DNA of 64,000 nt from Bacteroidales bacterium UBA2287. Lineage in GTDB: Bacteria; Bacteroidota; Bacteroidia; Bacteroidales; Tenuifilaceae. Where the stretch lies: contig DDWL01000066.1 of the NCBI GenBank assembly GCA_002345675.1, positions 37,189 through 101,188 on the forward strand. Reading direction: 5' to 3'. Shown here in pieces: positions 25,245 through 33,811 of the stretch (within the stretch, counting starts at the first letter, position 1; every line of letters starts with the position of its first letter). The notes under the pieces are model-generated. The model ran no database searches. It was not told the DNA's origin and saw only the letters and a program-made list of their open reading frames with translations. The translations under genes were made by a program, and so were the position numbers.

Positions 25245-25550
25245 ATGAGCCAGAAGATCAGAATTAAACTGAAATCTTACGATCACAACCTGGTGGACAA
25301 ATCGGCCGAGAAGATCGTGAAGACTGTAAAGTCGACAGGTGCAGTAGTTAATGGTCCAATTCCATTGCCTACACACAAACGAATCTTCACAGTGAATAGG
25401 TCCACTTTTGTGAACAAGAAATCGAGGGAGCAGTTTCAGCTGTGTTCCTTCAAGAGACTACTCGACATCTACAGCTCCACCCCTAAAACAATCGATGCGC
25501 TTATGAAGCTCGAATTGCCAAGTGGAGTCGAAGTAGAAATTAAAGTATGA
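25245..25550 (+). CDS. rpsJ: 30S ribosomal protein S10
   Basis: A 101-residue protein with the S10 pattern RIKLKSYDHNLVDKSAEKIV at the start and the long loop INGPIPLPTHKRIFTVNRS-like stretch (VNGPIPLPTHKRIFTVNRS), which packs into the 30S head. S10 also forms the NusB-S10 antitermination complex and contacts NusG in other bacteria. It heads the S10 part of the cluster, 23 bases after fusA, with no promoter visible between them. Confidence 0.99.
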   Translation: MSQKIRIKLKSYDHNLVDKSAEKIVKTVKSTGAVVNGPIPLPTHKRIFTVNRSTFVNKKSREQFQLCSFKRLLDIYSSTPKTIDALMKLELPSGVEVEIKV

Positions 25551-25577
25551 GAGTGATACATTAATTATTTAAATGTA

Positions 25578-26195
25578 ATGGCAGGAATTATTGGACGAAA
25601 AATCGGAATGACTTCCGTTTTCAGTGCCGAGGGTAAAAATATACCATGCACTGTTATTGAAGCTGGCCCCTGCGTTGTTACTCAAGTGAAAACTGAAGAA
25701 AAAGACGGATATTCCGCACTTCAGTTAGCATTCGATGACAAGAAGGAGAAGCATACCAGCAAGCCTCTTCTGGGACATTTCCAGAAAGCGAAAACAACCC
25801 CAAAGCGCAAAGTAGTCGAGTTTAAAAACTGGAGTACTGAGTATAAGCTTGGCGATGTAATTACATCTGAAATTTTCCTCGAAGACAATTGGATTGACGT
25901 AACAGGCATTTCCAAAGGAAAAGGTTTTCAAGGTGTAGTTAAACGCTATGGTTTTGCTGGAGTTGGTGGGCAAACACACGGACAGCACAACCGCTTACGT
26001 GCGCCAGGATCAATGGGTGCAAGCTCATATCCTAGTAGAGTTTTCCCAGGAAAAAGATTACCAGGTAGAACCGGTGGCGATCAGGTTAAAATTATTAACC
26101 TGCGACTACTTAAGGTTATCCCCGAAACCAATTTACTTATTGTTAAAGGGTCGATTCCAGGTGCTAAAGGTTCATATTTAATCATTGAGAAGTAA
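25578..26195 (+). CDS. rplC: 50S ribosomal protein L3
   Basis: A 205-residue protein beginning MAGIIGRKIGMTSVF, as L3 does. The core extension GGQTHGQHNRLRAPGSMGAS carries the loop that reaches the peptidyl transferase centre; its Gln-His region is where L3 is methylated in E. coli. L3 is one of the two proteins that start 50S assembly. Its stop codon shares a base with the rplD start (TAATG), so the two are translationally coupled. Confidence 0.98.
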   Translation: MAGIIGRKIGMTSVFSAEGKNIPCTVIEAGPCVVTQVKTEEKDGYSALQLAFDDKKEKHTSKPLLGHFQKAKTTPKRKVVEFKNWSTEYKLGDVITSEIFLEDNWIDVTGISKGKGFQGVVKRYGFAGVGGQTHGQHNRLRAPGSMGASSYPSRVFPGKRLPGRTGGDQVKIINLRLLKVIPETNLLIVKGSIPGAKGSYLIIEK

Positions 26196-26824
26196 TGGAA
26201 ATCAGCGTATTAAATATCTCAGGAAAAGACACCGGACGAAAAGTTGTTCTCAGCGATGAGATTTTTGGTGTTCTACCCAACGATCATGCCATCTACCTCG
26301 ACGTTAAGCATTACCTAGCCAATCAAAGGCAAGGTACTCACAAATCGAAAGAGCGTAACGAGATTTCTGGTAGTACTCGTAAACTAAAAAAACAAAAAGG
26401 AACAGGTACAGCTCGTGCAGGTTCTATTAAATCTCCCCTTTTTCGTGGAGGTGGTCGCGTATTTGGTCCCGAACCTCGTGACTATACCTTTAAGCTTAAC
26501 AAAAAGCTTAAGCAACTCGCAAGGAAAAGTGCTCTCTCCTACAAAGCTAAAAACAATTCGATAATGGTTCTTGAGGACTTCAACTTTGAAGCACCTAAAA
26601 CCAAAGAATTTATTAGTATTTGTAAGAATTTAAACTTGGTCGATAAAAAATCGCTTTTTGTTATTAGCGAACCAAATAAAAATATATATTTGTCGTCCAG
26701 AAATTTAGAACGCAACAAAGTTTCAACTGCCTCATCTGTAAATACATATGAAATTATGAATGCTGGCACTTTAGTACTTGTTGAAAGTTCAGTTGATGTT
26801 CTGAATAAAATGTTTAAACTATAA
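26195..26824 (+). CDS. rplD: 50S ribosomal protein L4
   Basis: A 209-residue protein of the L4 family. The long tunnel loop is visible as RQGTHKSKERNEISGSTRKL, KQKGTGTARAGSIKSPLFRGG and GRVFGPEPRDYTFKLNKK. It lines the nascent-chain exit tunnel together with L22. In E. coli L4 also shuts down its own operon; the target for that is not apparent here. Its ATG overlaps the rplC stop. Confidence 0.98.
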   Translation: MEISVLNISGKDTGRKVVLSDEIFGVLPNDHAIYLDVKHYLANQRQGTHKSKERNEISGSTRKLKKQKGTGTARAGSIKSPLFRGGGRVFGPEPRDYTFKLNKKLKQLARKSALSYKAKNNSIMVLEDFNFEAPKTKEFISICKNLNLVDKKSLFVISEPNKNIYLSSRNLERNKVSTASSVNTYEIMNAGTLVLVESSVDVLNKMFKL

Positions 26825-26836
26825 AACCCTGTAGCC

Positions 26837-27127
26837 ATGAATATAATTATAAGGCCAGTGGTAACTGAAAAGATGACCCTAATTAGCGAGAAATTAAATC
26901 GTTACGGGTTCATTGTTGAGAAGCAGGCCAACCGTTTACAGGTTAAAAAGGCCGTAGAAGATCTTTACGGAGTTACTGTAGAATCGGTTAATACAATGCG
27001 TTACGGCGGAAAGCGTAAAGTTCGTTTTACTCGTGCTGGAGTTCAGGCAGGGAAAACAAACAGCTTTAAAAAAGCTATAGTAACGCTAAAAGATGGTGAA
27101 AAGATTGACTTTTTTAGCAACATTTAA
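26837..27127 (+). CDS. rplW: 50S ribosomal protein L23
   Basis: A 96-residue protein starting MNIIIRPVVTEKMTLI, with the L23 features YGFIVEKQANRLQVKKAVEDLYGVTV and a KRKVRFTRAG loop. L23 sits at the tunnel exit and is the docking site for trigger factor and the signal recognition particle. It lies 12 bases after rplD. Confidence 0.98.
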   Translation: MNIIIRPVVTEKMTLISEKLNRYGFIVEKQANRLQVKKAVEDLYGVTVESVNTMRYGGKRKVRFTRAGVQAGKTNSFKKAIVTLKDGEKIDFFSNI

Positions 27128-27132
27128 AGACA

Positions 27133-27957
27133 ATGGCTGTAAGAAAACTCAAACCTGTTACCCCAGGTCAAAGACATAAAATTATAGGTGTATTCGACGA
27201 TATTACAACCTCGACACCTGAGAAATCGTTACTTGAGCCACTAAAGAGGACCGGAGGAAGAAATAGTTCCGGCCGAATGACCATGAGATACATTGGTGGT
27301 GGTCACAAACGTCAGTACAGGATAATAGACTTTGCTCGCGAACGCGATGGCGTTGCAGCGGTTGTTAAAACCATTGAGTACGATCCAAATCGTACCGCTC
27401 GCATTGCACTGGTTGTTTACGCCGATGGCGAAAAACGCTATATTATTGCACCTACTGGCCTCAAGGTAGGTCAGAACATTATGTCGGGTAAAGGTGTTGC
27501 CCCAGAATTGGGAAATACACTATACCTTTCCGAAATTCCACTTGGTACTATTGTACATAATATCGAGTTGAGACCAGGACAAGGTGGAATTATGGCGCGT
27601 AGCGCTGGTTCCTATGCACAGCTTCTCGCTCGTGAAGGAAATTTTGCGGTACTTAAGTTGCCCAGTGGTGAAACACGCATGGTTCTTATAACTTGCAAAG
27701 CAACAATTGGTTCCGTTTCGAACTCCGACCACGCTCTCGAAAAATCGGGAAAAGCAGGTCGTTCTCGTTGGCTTGGTCGCAGACCACGTACTCGTGGTGT
27801 TGCCATGAACCCTGTCGATCACCCAATGGGTGGTGGTGAAGGTCGCGCCAGCGGAGGTCATCCTCGTTCACGTAAGGGTATACCGGCCAAGGGCTACAAG
27901 ACCCGTTCAAATAAGAAGCAATCTAGTAAGTTTATTGTTGAACGTCGTAAAAAGTAA
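27133..27957 (+). CDS. rplB: 50S ribosomal protein L2
   Basis: A 274-residue protein. The conserved SSGRMTMRYIGGGHKRQYR and the highly conserved C-terminal GVAMNPVDHPMGGGEG loop, with the His needed for peptidyl transferase activity, are present. It bridges the subunits and is required for their joining. The first 25 residues are slightly diverged, as is common. It lies 5 bases after rplW. Confidence 0.99.
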   Translation: MAVRKLKPVTPGQRHKIIGVFDDITTSTPEKSLLEPLKRTGGRNSSGRMTMRYIGGGHKRQYRIIDFARERDGVAAVVKTIEYDPNRTARIALVVYADGEKRYIIAPTGLKVGQNIMSGKGVAPELGNTLYLSEIPLGTIVHNIELRPGQGGIMARSAGSYAQLLAREGNFAVLKLPSGETRMVLITCKATIGSVSNSDHALEKSGKAGRSRWLGRRPRTRGVAMNPVDHPMGGGEGRASGGHPRSRKGIPAKGYKTRSNKKQSSKFIVERRKK

Positions 27958-27964
27958 TTGAACT

Positions 27965-28231
27965 ATGAGTCGGTCATTAAAAAAAGGTCCTTACATCGAA
28001 CGTCACCTCGAAAAACGAGTTCTCGACTTGAATACTTCTAATAAGAAGCAGGTAATTAAAACCTGGTCGAGAAGTTCAATGATATCCCCAGATTTTGTTG
28101 GTCATACCATTGCAGTACACAACGGCAATAAATTCATCCCTGTTTATGTTACCGAGAATATGGTAGGCCATAAATTAGGCGAGTTTGCTCCAACGCGTAC
28201 TTTCCGTGGACATTCTGGCAATAAGAAGTAA
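27965..28231 (+). CDS. rpsS: 30S ribosomal protein S19
   Basis: An 88-residue protein with the typical start MSRSLKKGPYIERHL and the core TWSRSSMISPDFVGHTIAVHNGN, KFIPVYVTENMVGHKLGEF and APTRTFRGH. It forms part of the 30S head with S13 and helps place the A-site tRNA. It lies 7 bases behind rplB. Confidence 0.99.
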   Translation: MSRSLKKGPYIERHLEKRVLDLNTSNKKQVIKTWSRSSMISPDFVGHTIAVHNGNKFIPVYVTENMVGHKLGEFAPTRTFRGHSGNKK

Positions 28232-28265
28232 TAACACCAAACGATACTTTTAAAGCAACATAGTA

Positions 28266-28688
28266 ATGGGTGCAAGAAAACGTATAAAAGCCAACCAGAT
28301 TAAGGAGGAGAAGAAAACTAAGGCGTTTGCAATCCTTCGCGATTGCCCAACTTCTCCTAGAAAAATGAGATTGGTTGTCGATTTGGTTCGTGGTAAACAA
28401 GTAAACAAAGCGATTGATATCCTCCGCTTCACTCCTAAGGAAGCTGCCGTTAGAGTACATAAACTGCTCCTTTCAGCAGTTGCCAACTGGCAAGCTAAAA
28501 ACGAAGGCGTACGCATCGAGGATGCCAACCTGTATGTGAAGGAAATCTTCGTGGATCAAGGCAAATCCCTAAAACGTATTCGTACGGCTCCACAGGGACG
28601 CGCTCACCGTATCCGCAAGCATTCGAACCACGTAACCGTAGTTGTAGATAGAGCAGTTAGTAACGATACTCAAAACACAAAGAGCTAG
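28266..28688 (+). CDS. rplV: 50S ribosomal protein L22
   Basis: A 140-residue protein, about 30 longer than E. coli L22, with extra residues at both ends. The core includes LRDCPTSPRKMRLVVDLVRGK and the tunnel hairpin DQGKSLKRIRTAPQGRAHRIRK, where macrolide-resistance changes arise in other species. The C-terminal tail (VVVDRAVSNDTQNTKS) is polar. The stop is followed at once by the rpsC ATG. Confidence 0.98.
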   Translation: MGARKRIKANQIKEEKKTKAFAILRDCPTSPRKMRLVVDLVRGKQVNKAIDILRFTPKEAAVRVHKLLLSAVANWQAKNEGVRIEDANLYVKEIFVDQGKSLKRIRTAPQGRAHRIRKHSNHVTVVVDRAVSNDTQNTKS

Positions 28689-29414
28689 ATGGGAAATAAA
28701 GTTAATCCAATTTCCAATAGACTTGGAATTATAAAAGGATGGGATTCCAACTGGTACGGTGGAAACCGTTATGCTCAGAAAATTCTTGAGGACAGCAAAA
28801 TCCGCGAGTACCTTAACGCACGTCTTTCAAAGGCTAGCGTTTCTAAAATAGTGATTGAGCGTACGCTTAAACTTATCACAGTTACTGTTCATACTGCTCG
28901 TCCAGGTATTATTATTGGAAAAGGAGGACAGGAAGTTGATAAGCTTAAAGAGGAACTTAAGAATGTAACCGGAAAAGATGTACAAATAAACATCTTTGAG
29001 GTAAAACGTCCCGAAATCGATGCTGCTATTGTGGCTAGTAATATTGCCCGTCAAATTGAAGGCCGTATTTCGTTTCGCCGAGCTATCAAAATGTCAATTG
29101 CCTCTACCATGAGAATGGGAGCAGAGGGCATTAAGGTTCAAATTTCAGGCCGCTTAGGTGGCGCCGAAATGGCACGCTCCGAAACCTATAAAGATGGACG
29201 GATACCTTTGCACACCTTTCGTGCCGATATTGACTACGCATTAGGCGAAGCCCTAACAAAAGTAGGCTTAATAGGCATTAAGGTTTGGATTTGTGTTGGA
29301 GAAGTTTACGGAAAGCGCGATTTATCGCCAAACGTAGGGGTTAGCGCCGCAAGTGCACCTCAACCCGGAAACCAAAAACCACGCAACGCAGGATTCCGTA
29401 AGAAAAAGAAGTAG
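28689..29414 (+). CDS. rpsC: 30S ribosomal protein S3
   Basis: A 241-residue protein beginning MGNKVNPISNRLG. It has the KH domain with RPGIIIGKGGQEVDKLKEEL (the GxxG loop) and the C-terminal S3 domain with SGRLGGAEMARSE and GRIPLHTFRADIDYA. It forms the mRNA entry site and the ribosomal helicase together with S4 and S5. It starts directly after the rplV stop, so coupling is likely. Confidence 0.99.
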   Translation: MGNKVNPISNRLGIIKGWDSNWYGGNRYAQKILEDSKIREYLNARLSKASVSKIVIERTLKLITVTVHTARPGIIIGKGGQEVDKLKEELKNVTGKDVQINIFEVKRPEIDAAIVASNIARQIEGRISFRRAIKMSIASTMRMGAEGIKVQISGRLGGAEMARSETYKDGRIPLHTFRADIDYALGEALTKVGLIGIKVWICVGEVYGKRDLSPNVGVSAASAPQPGNQKPRNAGFRKKKK

Positions 29415-29441
29415 TTAACAGTACTAAAGGACACATAGGAA

Positions 29442-29870
29442 ATGTTACAGCCAAAGAAAACAAAGTTTAGGAGGCAACAAAAGGGCCGCATGAAGGGTAA
29501 CGCCACACGCGGAAACCAATTGGCATTCGGCTCCTTTGGCATAAAATGTCTGGAAACCAAGTGGATAACTGGTCGTCAGATTGAAGCTGCCCGTCAGGCC
29601 GTGACCCGTTACATGAAACGTGAAGGTCAGATTTGGATTCGAATTTTCCCCGATAAGCCTATAACCAAAAAACCCGCCGAAGTACGTATGGGTAAAGGTA
29701 AAGGTGCACCCGAGGGATTTGTTGCCCCAGTTACTCCTGGTCGTATTATTATCGAGGCCGAAGGAGTACCATACGAAGTGGCTAAAGAGGCACTACGCTT
29801 AGCCGCACAGAAACTACCCGTAAGCACTAAGTTTATTGTGCGTCGCGATTTTGTTGAAACTTCAATATAG
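29442..29870 (+). CDS. rplP: 50S ribosomal protein L16
   Basis: A 142-residue protein starting MLQPKKTKFRRQQKGRMKGN. The conserved ITGRQIEAARQAVTRYMKREG, RMGKGKGAPEGFVAPVTPGRI and the C-terminal ALRLAAQKLPV are present. L16 contacts the A-site tRNA elbow and is added late in 50S assembly. The Arg of the PGRI region, where E. coli L16 is hydroxylated, is kept. Confidence 0.99.
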   Translation: MLQPKKTKFRRQQKGRMKGNATRGNQLAFGSFGIKCLETKWITGRQIEAARQAVTRYMKREGQIWIRIFPDKPITKKPAEVRMGKGKGAPEGFVAPVTPGRIIIEAEGVPYEVAKEALRLAAQKLPVSTKFIVRRDFVETSI

Positions 29871-29877
29871 TTGAGAG

Positions 29878-30075
29878 ATGAAACCAGCAGAAATCAGAGA
29901 ACTTACCGAAAAGGAGATAGCAGAGCGTATTGAAGCGTTGGAAACTCAGATTATGAAGTTGAAAATGAATCACGCCATTTCGCCTCTCGACAATCCCATG
30001 AAGATTGTTGAAACACGAAAGGACATTGCTCGGATGAAGACTATTCTTGCCGAGCGTACACTGAACACGAAATAG
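29878..30075 (+). CDS. rpmC: 50S ribosomal protein L29
   Basis: A 65-residue helical hairpin protein with the L29 pattern MKPAEIRELTEKEIAERIE, QIMKLKMNHAISPLDNPMK and VETRKDIARMKTILAER. It lies near the tunnel exit beside L23. It follows rplP by 7 bases. Confidence 0.97.
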   Translation: MKPAEIRELTEKEIAERIEALETQIMKLKMNHAISPLDNPMKIVETRKDIARMKTILAERTLNTK

Positions 30076-30091
30076 TAAAGAGCCATTTACA

Positions 30092-30352
30092 ATGGAAAAT
30101 ACACGAAATCTCAGAAAAGAAAGAATTGGGGTGGTGGTGAGCAATAAGATGCAAAAGTCAATTGTTGTCGCCGTTAAACGAAAAGTTAAGCATCCCATTT
30201 ACGGAAAATTCGTGAACCGTACCACCAAGTTCTACGCACACGACGAGAACGATACTTGTAGTATTGGTGATACTGTTCTTATAATGGAAACCCGACCCTT
30301 GAGTAAAACCAAGCGTTGGAGGTTAGTAGAAATCATCGAAAGAGCTAGGTAG
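30092..30352 (+). CDS. rpsQ: 30S ribosomal protein S17
   Basis: An 86-residue OB-fold protein with RKERIGVVVSNKMQKSIVVA, RKVKHPIYGKFVNRTTKFYAHDE and ETRPLSKTKRWRLVEI, all conserved in S17. It binds helix 11 of 16S rRNA in the 30S body. The rplN ATG follows 2 bases after its stop. Confidence 0.99.
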   Translation: MENTRNLRKERIGVVVSNKMQKSIVVAVKRKVKHPIYGKFVNRTTKFYAHDENDTCSIGDTVLIMETRPLSKTKRWRLVEIIERAR

Positions 30353-30354
30353 CC

Positions 30355-30720
30355 ATGATACAACAAGAAAGCCGTTTATTAGTAGCCGACAACAGCGGAG
30401 CCAAAGAAGTTCTTTGCATCCGCGTACTTGGAGGAACCGGGCGACGCTACGCTCGAATTGGTGATAAAATAGTTGTTACCGTTAAGAGCGCAATCCCCGG
30501 TGGGGAAATGAAAAAGGGAACTGTTTCAAAGGCAGTTGTTGTTCGAACATCGAAAGAGCTCCGTCGTCCCGACGGAAGTTACATTAGGTTCGACGATAAT
30601 GCCTGTGTACTACTAAACAACCAGGGTGAAATAAGAGGTACTCGTATCTTTGGCCCAGTTGCTCGCGAACTTCGCGATAGCTACATGAAAATTGTATCCC
30701 TTGCTCCAGAAGTACTATAA
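30355..30720 (+). CDS. rplN: 50S ribosomal protein L14
   Basis: A 121-residue protein that starts MIQQESRLLVADNSGAKEV and contains GGTGRRYARIGDKIVVTVKSA, the KGTVSKAVVVRTSKE strand and GTRIFGPVARELRDSYMKI. It forms an intersubunit bridge and is the binding site of RsfS, whose gene lies at 16958 in this window. Confidence 0.99.
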   Translation: MIQQESRLLVADNSGAKEVLCIRVLGGTGRRYARIGDKIVVTVKSAIPGGEMKKGTVSKAVVVRTSKELRRPDGSYIRFDDNACVLLNNQGEIRGTRIFGPVARELRDSYMKIVSLAPEVL

Positions 30721-30740
30721 TCCGATAAAATTGAATTGCA

Positions 30741-31064
30741 ATGAATAAGAAATTGCACATTAAGAAGGGGGATATGGTATTCGTTAATGCAGGCGAGTAC
30801 AAAGGGCAGCAAGGTAAGGTTTTAGAAGTGATAGTTAGCAAGGAACGCGCCATTGTTGAAGGCGTTAACTTGATTTCGAAGCACACAAAACCAAACGCTA
30901 AACACCCACAGGGTGGAATAGTTAAGAAAGAGGCCCCCATCCATATCTCAAACCTACAACTGGTCGATCCCGCCAGTGGAAAACCTACCCGAATAGGGCG
31001 CAGGTTAAGTGAGAAGGGAAAGTTAGTTCGATACGCTAAAAAATCAGGGGAGGAAATTAAGTAA
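30741..31064 (+). CDS. rplX: 50S ribosomal protein L24
   Basis: A 107-residue protein with a KOW motif (IKKGDMVFVNAGEYKGQQGK) followed by AIVEGVNLISKHTKPNAKH and a C-terminal part with GRRLSEKGKLVRYAKKSGE. It starts 50S assembly at the 5' end of 23S rRNA. Its stop codon shares a base with the rplE start (TAATG). Confidence 0.98.
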   Translation: MNKKLHIKKGDMVFVNAGEYKGQQGKVLEVIVSKERAIVEGVNLISKHTKPNAKHPQGGIVKKEAPIHISNLQLVDPASGKPTRIGRRLSEKGKLVRYAKKSGEEIK

Positions 31065-31621
31065 TGAAATACGTTCCGAATCTAAAAACCAAGTACGATA
31101 AAGAAATCGTACCTGCTCTTCAGAAAGAGTTTGGATATAAGAGTGTTATGCAAGTTCCACGGCTACAAAAAATTGTAGTTAATCAAGGAGTTGGACAAGC
31201 AGTTGCTGATAAAAAACTGATTGAGACAGCACAAGATGAACTTTCAACCATTACTGGTCAAAAAGCGATTCAAACAATGTCTCGTAAAGACATTTCGAAC
31301 TTCAAACTTCGTCGCGATATGCCAATTGGTATTAAAGTAACCCTTCGTCGCGAGAGAATGTATGAGTTTCTTGAAAGACTTATAAACATTACACTTCCAC
31401 GAATTCGTGATTTTAAAGGTGTTAATGATAGACTTGATGGACGCGGAAACTATACACTTGGTATCCAAGAACACATTATCTTTCCTGAAATTGATATCGA
31501 TAAGATTAATAAAATTTTAGGAATGGAAATAACATTTGTTACTTCCTCTGATAATGATGAAGAAGCATTTTCGCTACTTCGAGAATTTGGTATTCCTTTT
31601 AAAAACGTAAAAAAGAACTAA
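31064..31621 (+). CDS. rplE: 50S ribosomal protein L5
   Basis: A 185-residue protein with LKTKYDKEIVPALQKEFGYKS-type start, KIVVNQGVGQAVADKK, SRKDISNFKLRRDMPIGIKV and GNYTLGIQEHIIFPEIDID. It binds 5S rRNA and touches the P-site tRNA and S13. The reading frame is somewhat richer in A and T than its neighbours, which I note without drawing a conclusion. Confidence 0.99.
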   Translation: MKYVPNLKTKYDKEIVPALQKEFGYKSVMQVPRLQKIVVNQGVGQAVADKKLIETAQDELSTITGQKAIQTMSRKDISNFKLRRDMPIGIKVTLRRERMYEFLERLINITLPRIRDFKGVNDRLDGRGNYTLGIQEHIIFPEIDIDKINKILGMEITFVTSSDNDEEAFSLLREFGIPFKNVKKN

Positions 31622-31625
31622 GGGT

Positions 31626-31895
31626 ATGGCAAAAGAATCAATGAAAGCCCGCGAGGTTAAACGCGCCAAATTAGTCGAAAAATTTGCTGAGAAACGCACT
31701 AAACTCAAAGCCGAAGGCGATTGGGATGCACTACAGAAATTACCCCGCAACTCGAACCCCATTCGTATGAGGAATCGATGCTCGCTAACTGGAAGACCCC
31801 GTGGTTTTATGCGTCAGTTTGGAATTAGCCGTATCACTTTCAGAGAAATGGCATCCAAAGGATTAATTCCTGGTGTTAAAAAAGCAAGCTGGTAA
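31626..31895 (+). CDS. rpsN: 30S ribosomal protein S14 (zinc-free form)
   Basis: An 89-residue protein with MKAREVKRAKLVEKFAEKR and the C-terminal RNRCSLTGRPRGFMRQFGIS. The paired CXXC zinc ligands of the short S14 form are missing; a single Cys remains in RCSLTGRPRG. This is the C-minus type. It holds helices in the 30S head together. It lies 4 bases after rplE. Confidence 0.98.
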   Translation: MAKESMKAREVKRAKLVEKFAEKRTKLKAEGDWDALQKLPRNSNPIRMRNRCSLTGRPRGFMRQFGISRITFREMASKGLIPGVKKASW

Positions 31896-31916
31896 ACATT
31901 TAAATAAACTAAGAAG

Positions 31917-32315
31917 ATGTTAACAGATCCAATTTCAGATTACCTAACACGCATTCGGAATGCCATTATGGCAAACCATAGGATCGTTGAAATTCCTGCC
32001 TCAAATATTAAAAAAGATATAACCCGTATTCTTTTCGAAAAAGGCTATATTCTTAACTATAAGATTGAGGATGGCGGAAAGCAAGGAATGATTAAAATTG
32101 CGCTTAAATACAATGCTGAAAGCAAGCGCAATGCAATTAAGCATATTGAACGCATTAGCCGTCCCGGCTTAAGGAAGTACGTTAATGTTGACGAACTTCC
32201 ACGTGTTCTTAACGGCTTAGGAATTGCTGTTATTTCTACATCGCAAGGTGTAGTTACCGATAAAGAAGCACGCGCTAACAATATTGGCGGTGAAGTGCTT
32301 TGTTATGTTTATTAA
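31917..32315 (+). CDS. rpsH: 30S ribosomal protein S8
   Basis: A 132-residue protein starting MLTDPISDYLTRIRNAIMA, with ISRPGLRKYVNVDELPRVL and the C-terminal ISTSQGVVTDKEARANNIGG, the signature of S8. It binds helix 21 of 16S rRNA. In E. coli it also represses the spc operon by binding a copy of that helix in the rplE leader; I did not find an obvious mimic here. Confidence 0.99.
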   Translation: MLTDPISDYLTRIRNAIMANHRIVEIPASNIKKDITRILFEKGYILNYKIEDGGKQGMIKIALKYNAESKRNAIKHIERISRPGLRKYVNVDELPRVLNGLGIAVISTSQGVVTDKEARANNIGGEVLCYVY

Positions 32316-32335
32316 TCTTTAACTTACATTAAGAA

Positions 32336-32890
32336 ATGTCTAGGATCGGAAATAAACCTGTAAACTTACCACAAGGTGTAAGCGTTAAAGTAGGCGCAGA
32401 TAATGTGGTAAGCGTTAAAGGCCCTCTAGGTGAGTTAACTCAAAAAGTTGACCCCGACATTACCGTTAAGGTTGAGGGAGATTCTGTTGTCGTCACCAGG
32501 CCAACAGACCACAAGCGCCACCGTTCCTTGCACGGTCTATACCGTTCCCTAATTAACAATATGGTTATTGGGGTTTCAACGGGTTGGACTTTAGAGCAAG
32601 AGTTAGTAGGTGTTGGCTACAAAGCGGAAGCAAAAGGCCAAGTGCTTGAGTTAAGCCTCGGCTTCTCGCACGATATCCACTTTTTAATGCCCAAAGAGGT
32701 AAAGGTGGAAGCTAAAACGGAACGTAGAAGCAACCCCATTATTACCCTGAAAAGTCTCGATAGGCAACTATTGGGTATGGTAGCAGCAAAAATACGTTCG
32801 ATAAGGAAACCCGAACCATACAAAGGTAAAGGTATTCGCTTTGTTGGCGAAGTTGTCAGGAAAAAATCTGGCAAATCAGCTAATTCATAA
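32336..32890 (+). CDS. rplF: 50S ribosomal protein L6
   Basis: A 184-residue two-domain protein. The N-terminal half has MSRIGNKPVNLPQGVSVKV and VKGPLGELTQKVDPDI; the C-terminal half has VGVGYKAEAKGQVLELSLGFSH and the RNA-binding KPEPYKGKGIRFVGE signature. It lies close to the sarcin-ricin loop and the EF-G site. Confidence 0.99.
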   Translation: MSRIGNKPVNLPQGVSVKVGADNVVSVKGPLGELTQKVDPDITVKVEGDSVVVTRPTDHKRHRSLHGLYRSLINNMVIGVSTGWTLEQELVGVGYKAEAKGQVLELSLGFSHDIHFLMPKEVKVEAKTERRSNPIITLKSLDRQLLGMVAAKIRSIRKPEPYKGKGIRFVGEVVRKKSGKSANS

Positions 32891-32910
32891 CCTGAAAAAA
32901 CTGTAGGAAT

Positions 32911-33270
32911 ATGTCTTTTAAAAAACAAGAGAGAAGGCTCCGTATAAAAATGAGAATACGTAAAAGGATTTCTGGAACATCGGAAAGACCTAGACTAACC
33001 GTATTCAGGAGCAACAAGCAGATATACGTTCAGGTTGTTGACGATGTGAACGGAATTACCTTGGCTTCAGCCTCGTCTAAGGTTAAGGAAATTGCTGAGA
33101 AAGAGAAAATAACAAAAATCGAACAAGCCCAACTTGTAGGTAAGCTAGCTGCTAAAAATGCTATTGAAAAAGGAATAACCATGGTGGTTTTCGACCGTAA
33201 TGGGTTCCTATATCATGGTAGAGTTAAAGCATTGGCCGATGCAGCAAGAGAAGGTGGACTAAAATTCTAG
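32911..33270 (+). CDS. rplR: 50S ribosomal protein L18
   Basis: A 119-residue protein with a basic start (RRLRIKMRIRKRISGTSERPRL), TVFRSNKQIYVQVVDD and the C-terminal MVVFDRNGFLYHGRVKALADAAREGGLKF. Together with L5 it carries 5S rRNA to the 50S subunit. It is 6 bases ahead of rpsE. Confidence 0.99.
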   Translation: MSFKKQERRLRIKMRIRKRISGTSERPRLTVFRSNKQIYVQVVDDVNGITLASASSKVKEIAEKEKITKIEQAQLVGKLAAKNAIEKGITMVVFDRNGFLYHGRVKALADAAREGGLKF

Positions 33271-33276
33271 AACACT

Positions 33277-33798
33277 ATGTCAACAAACGCAAGCATACGT
33301 AAAGTAAAAACCGCCGACCTTGAACTCAAGGACAGGTTGGTAGCCATTCAACGAGTAACTAAGGTTACCAAAGGAGGTAGAACGTTCAGCTTCTCGGCTA
33401 TAGTAGTTGTAGGTAACGAGAATGGAATTGTAGGTTACGGCTTGGGAAAAGCAAGCGAAGTAACTTCAGCAATCTCGAAAGGGATTGAGGACGCAAAGAA
33501 GAACTTGGTTAAAGTACCCATACATAAGGGTACAATTCCTCATGAGCAAATAGCAAAATTTGGGGGTGCCAATGTATTTCTTAAGCCAGCATCGCATGGA
33601 ACAGGAGTAAAAGCAGGAGGTGCAATGCGCGCCGTACTTGAGAGCGTTGGTATTACCGACGTTTTGGCCAAATCGAAAGGCTCTTCAAATCCTCATAACC
33701 TTGTGAAGGCAACAATTAATGCGCTTCTTGAACTGCGCGATCCTTATACAATTGCTACCCTTCGTGGAATTGAACTCAAGAAAGTGTTTAACGGATAG
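33277..33798 (+). CDS. rpsE: 30S ribosomal protein S5
   Basis: A 173-residue protein with LKDRLVAIQRVTKVTKGGRT, the double-stranded-RNA-binding part FSAIVVVGNENGIVGYGLGKA and the C-terminal domain ending LRDPYTIATLRGIELKKVF. It controls decoding accuracy together with S4 and S12, and spectinomycin resistance maps to its N-terminal loop in other species. Confidence 0.99.
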   Translation: MSTNASIRKVKTADLELKDRLVAIQRVTKVTKGGRTFSFSAIVVVGNENGIVGYGLGKASEVTSAISKGIEDAKKNLVKVPIHKGTIPHEQIAKFGGANVFLKPASHGTGVKAGGAMRAVLESVGITDVLAKSKGSSNPHNLVKATINALLELRDPYTIATLRGIELKKVFNG

Positions 33799-33811
33799 AG
33801 ACCTAGGAACT

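Noticed and set aside
33719..33811. Longer rpmD frame reaching into rpsE
   Set aside because: L30 begins MAKLKITQ at 33812; the upstream part is an out-of-frame read of rpsE.
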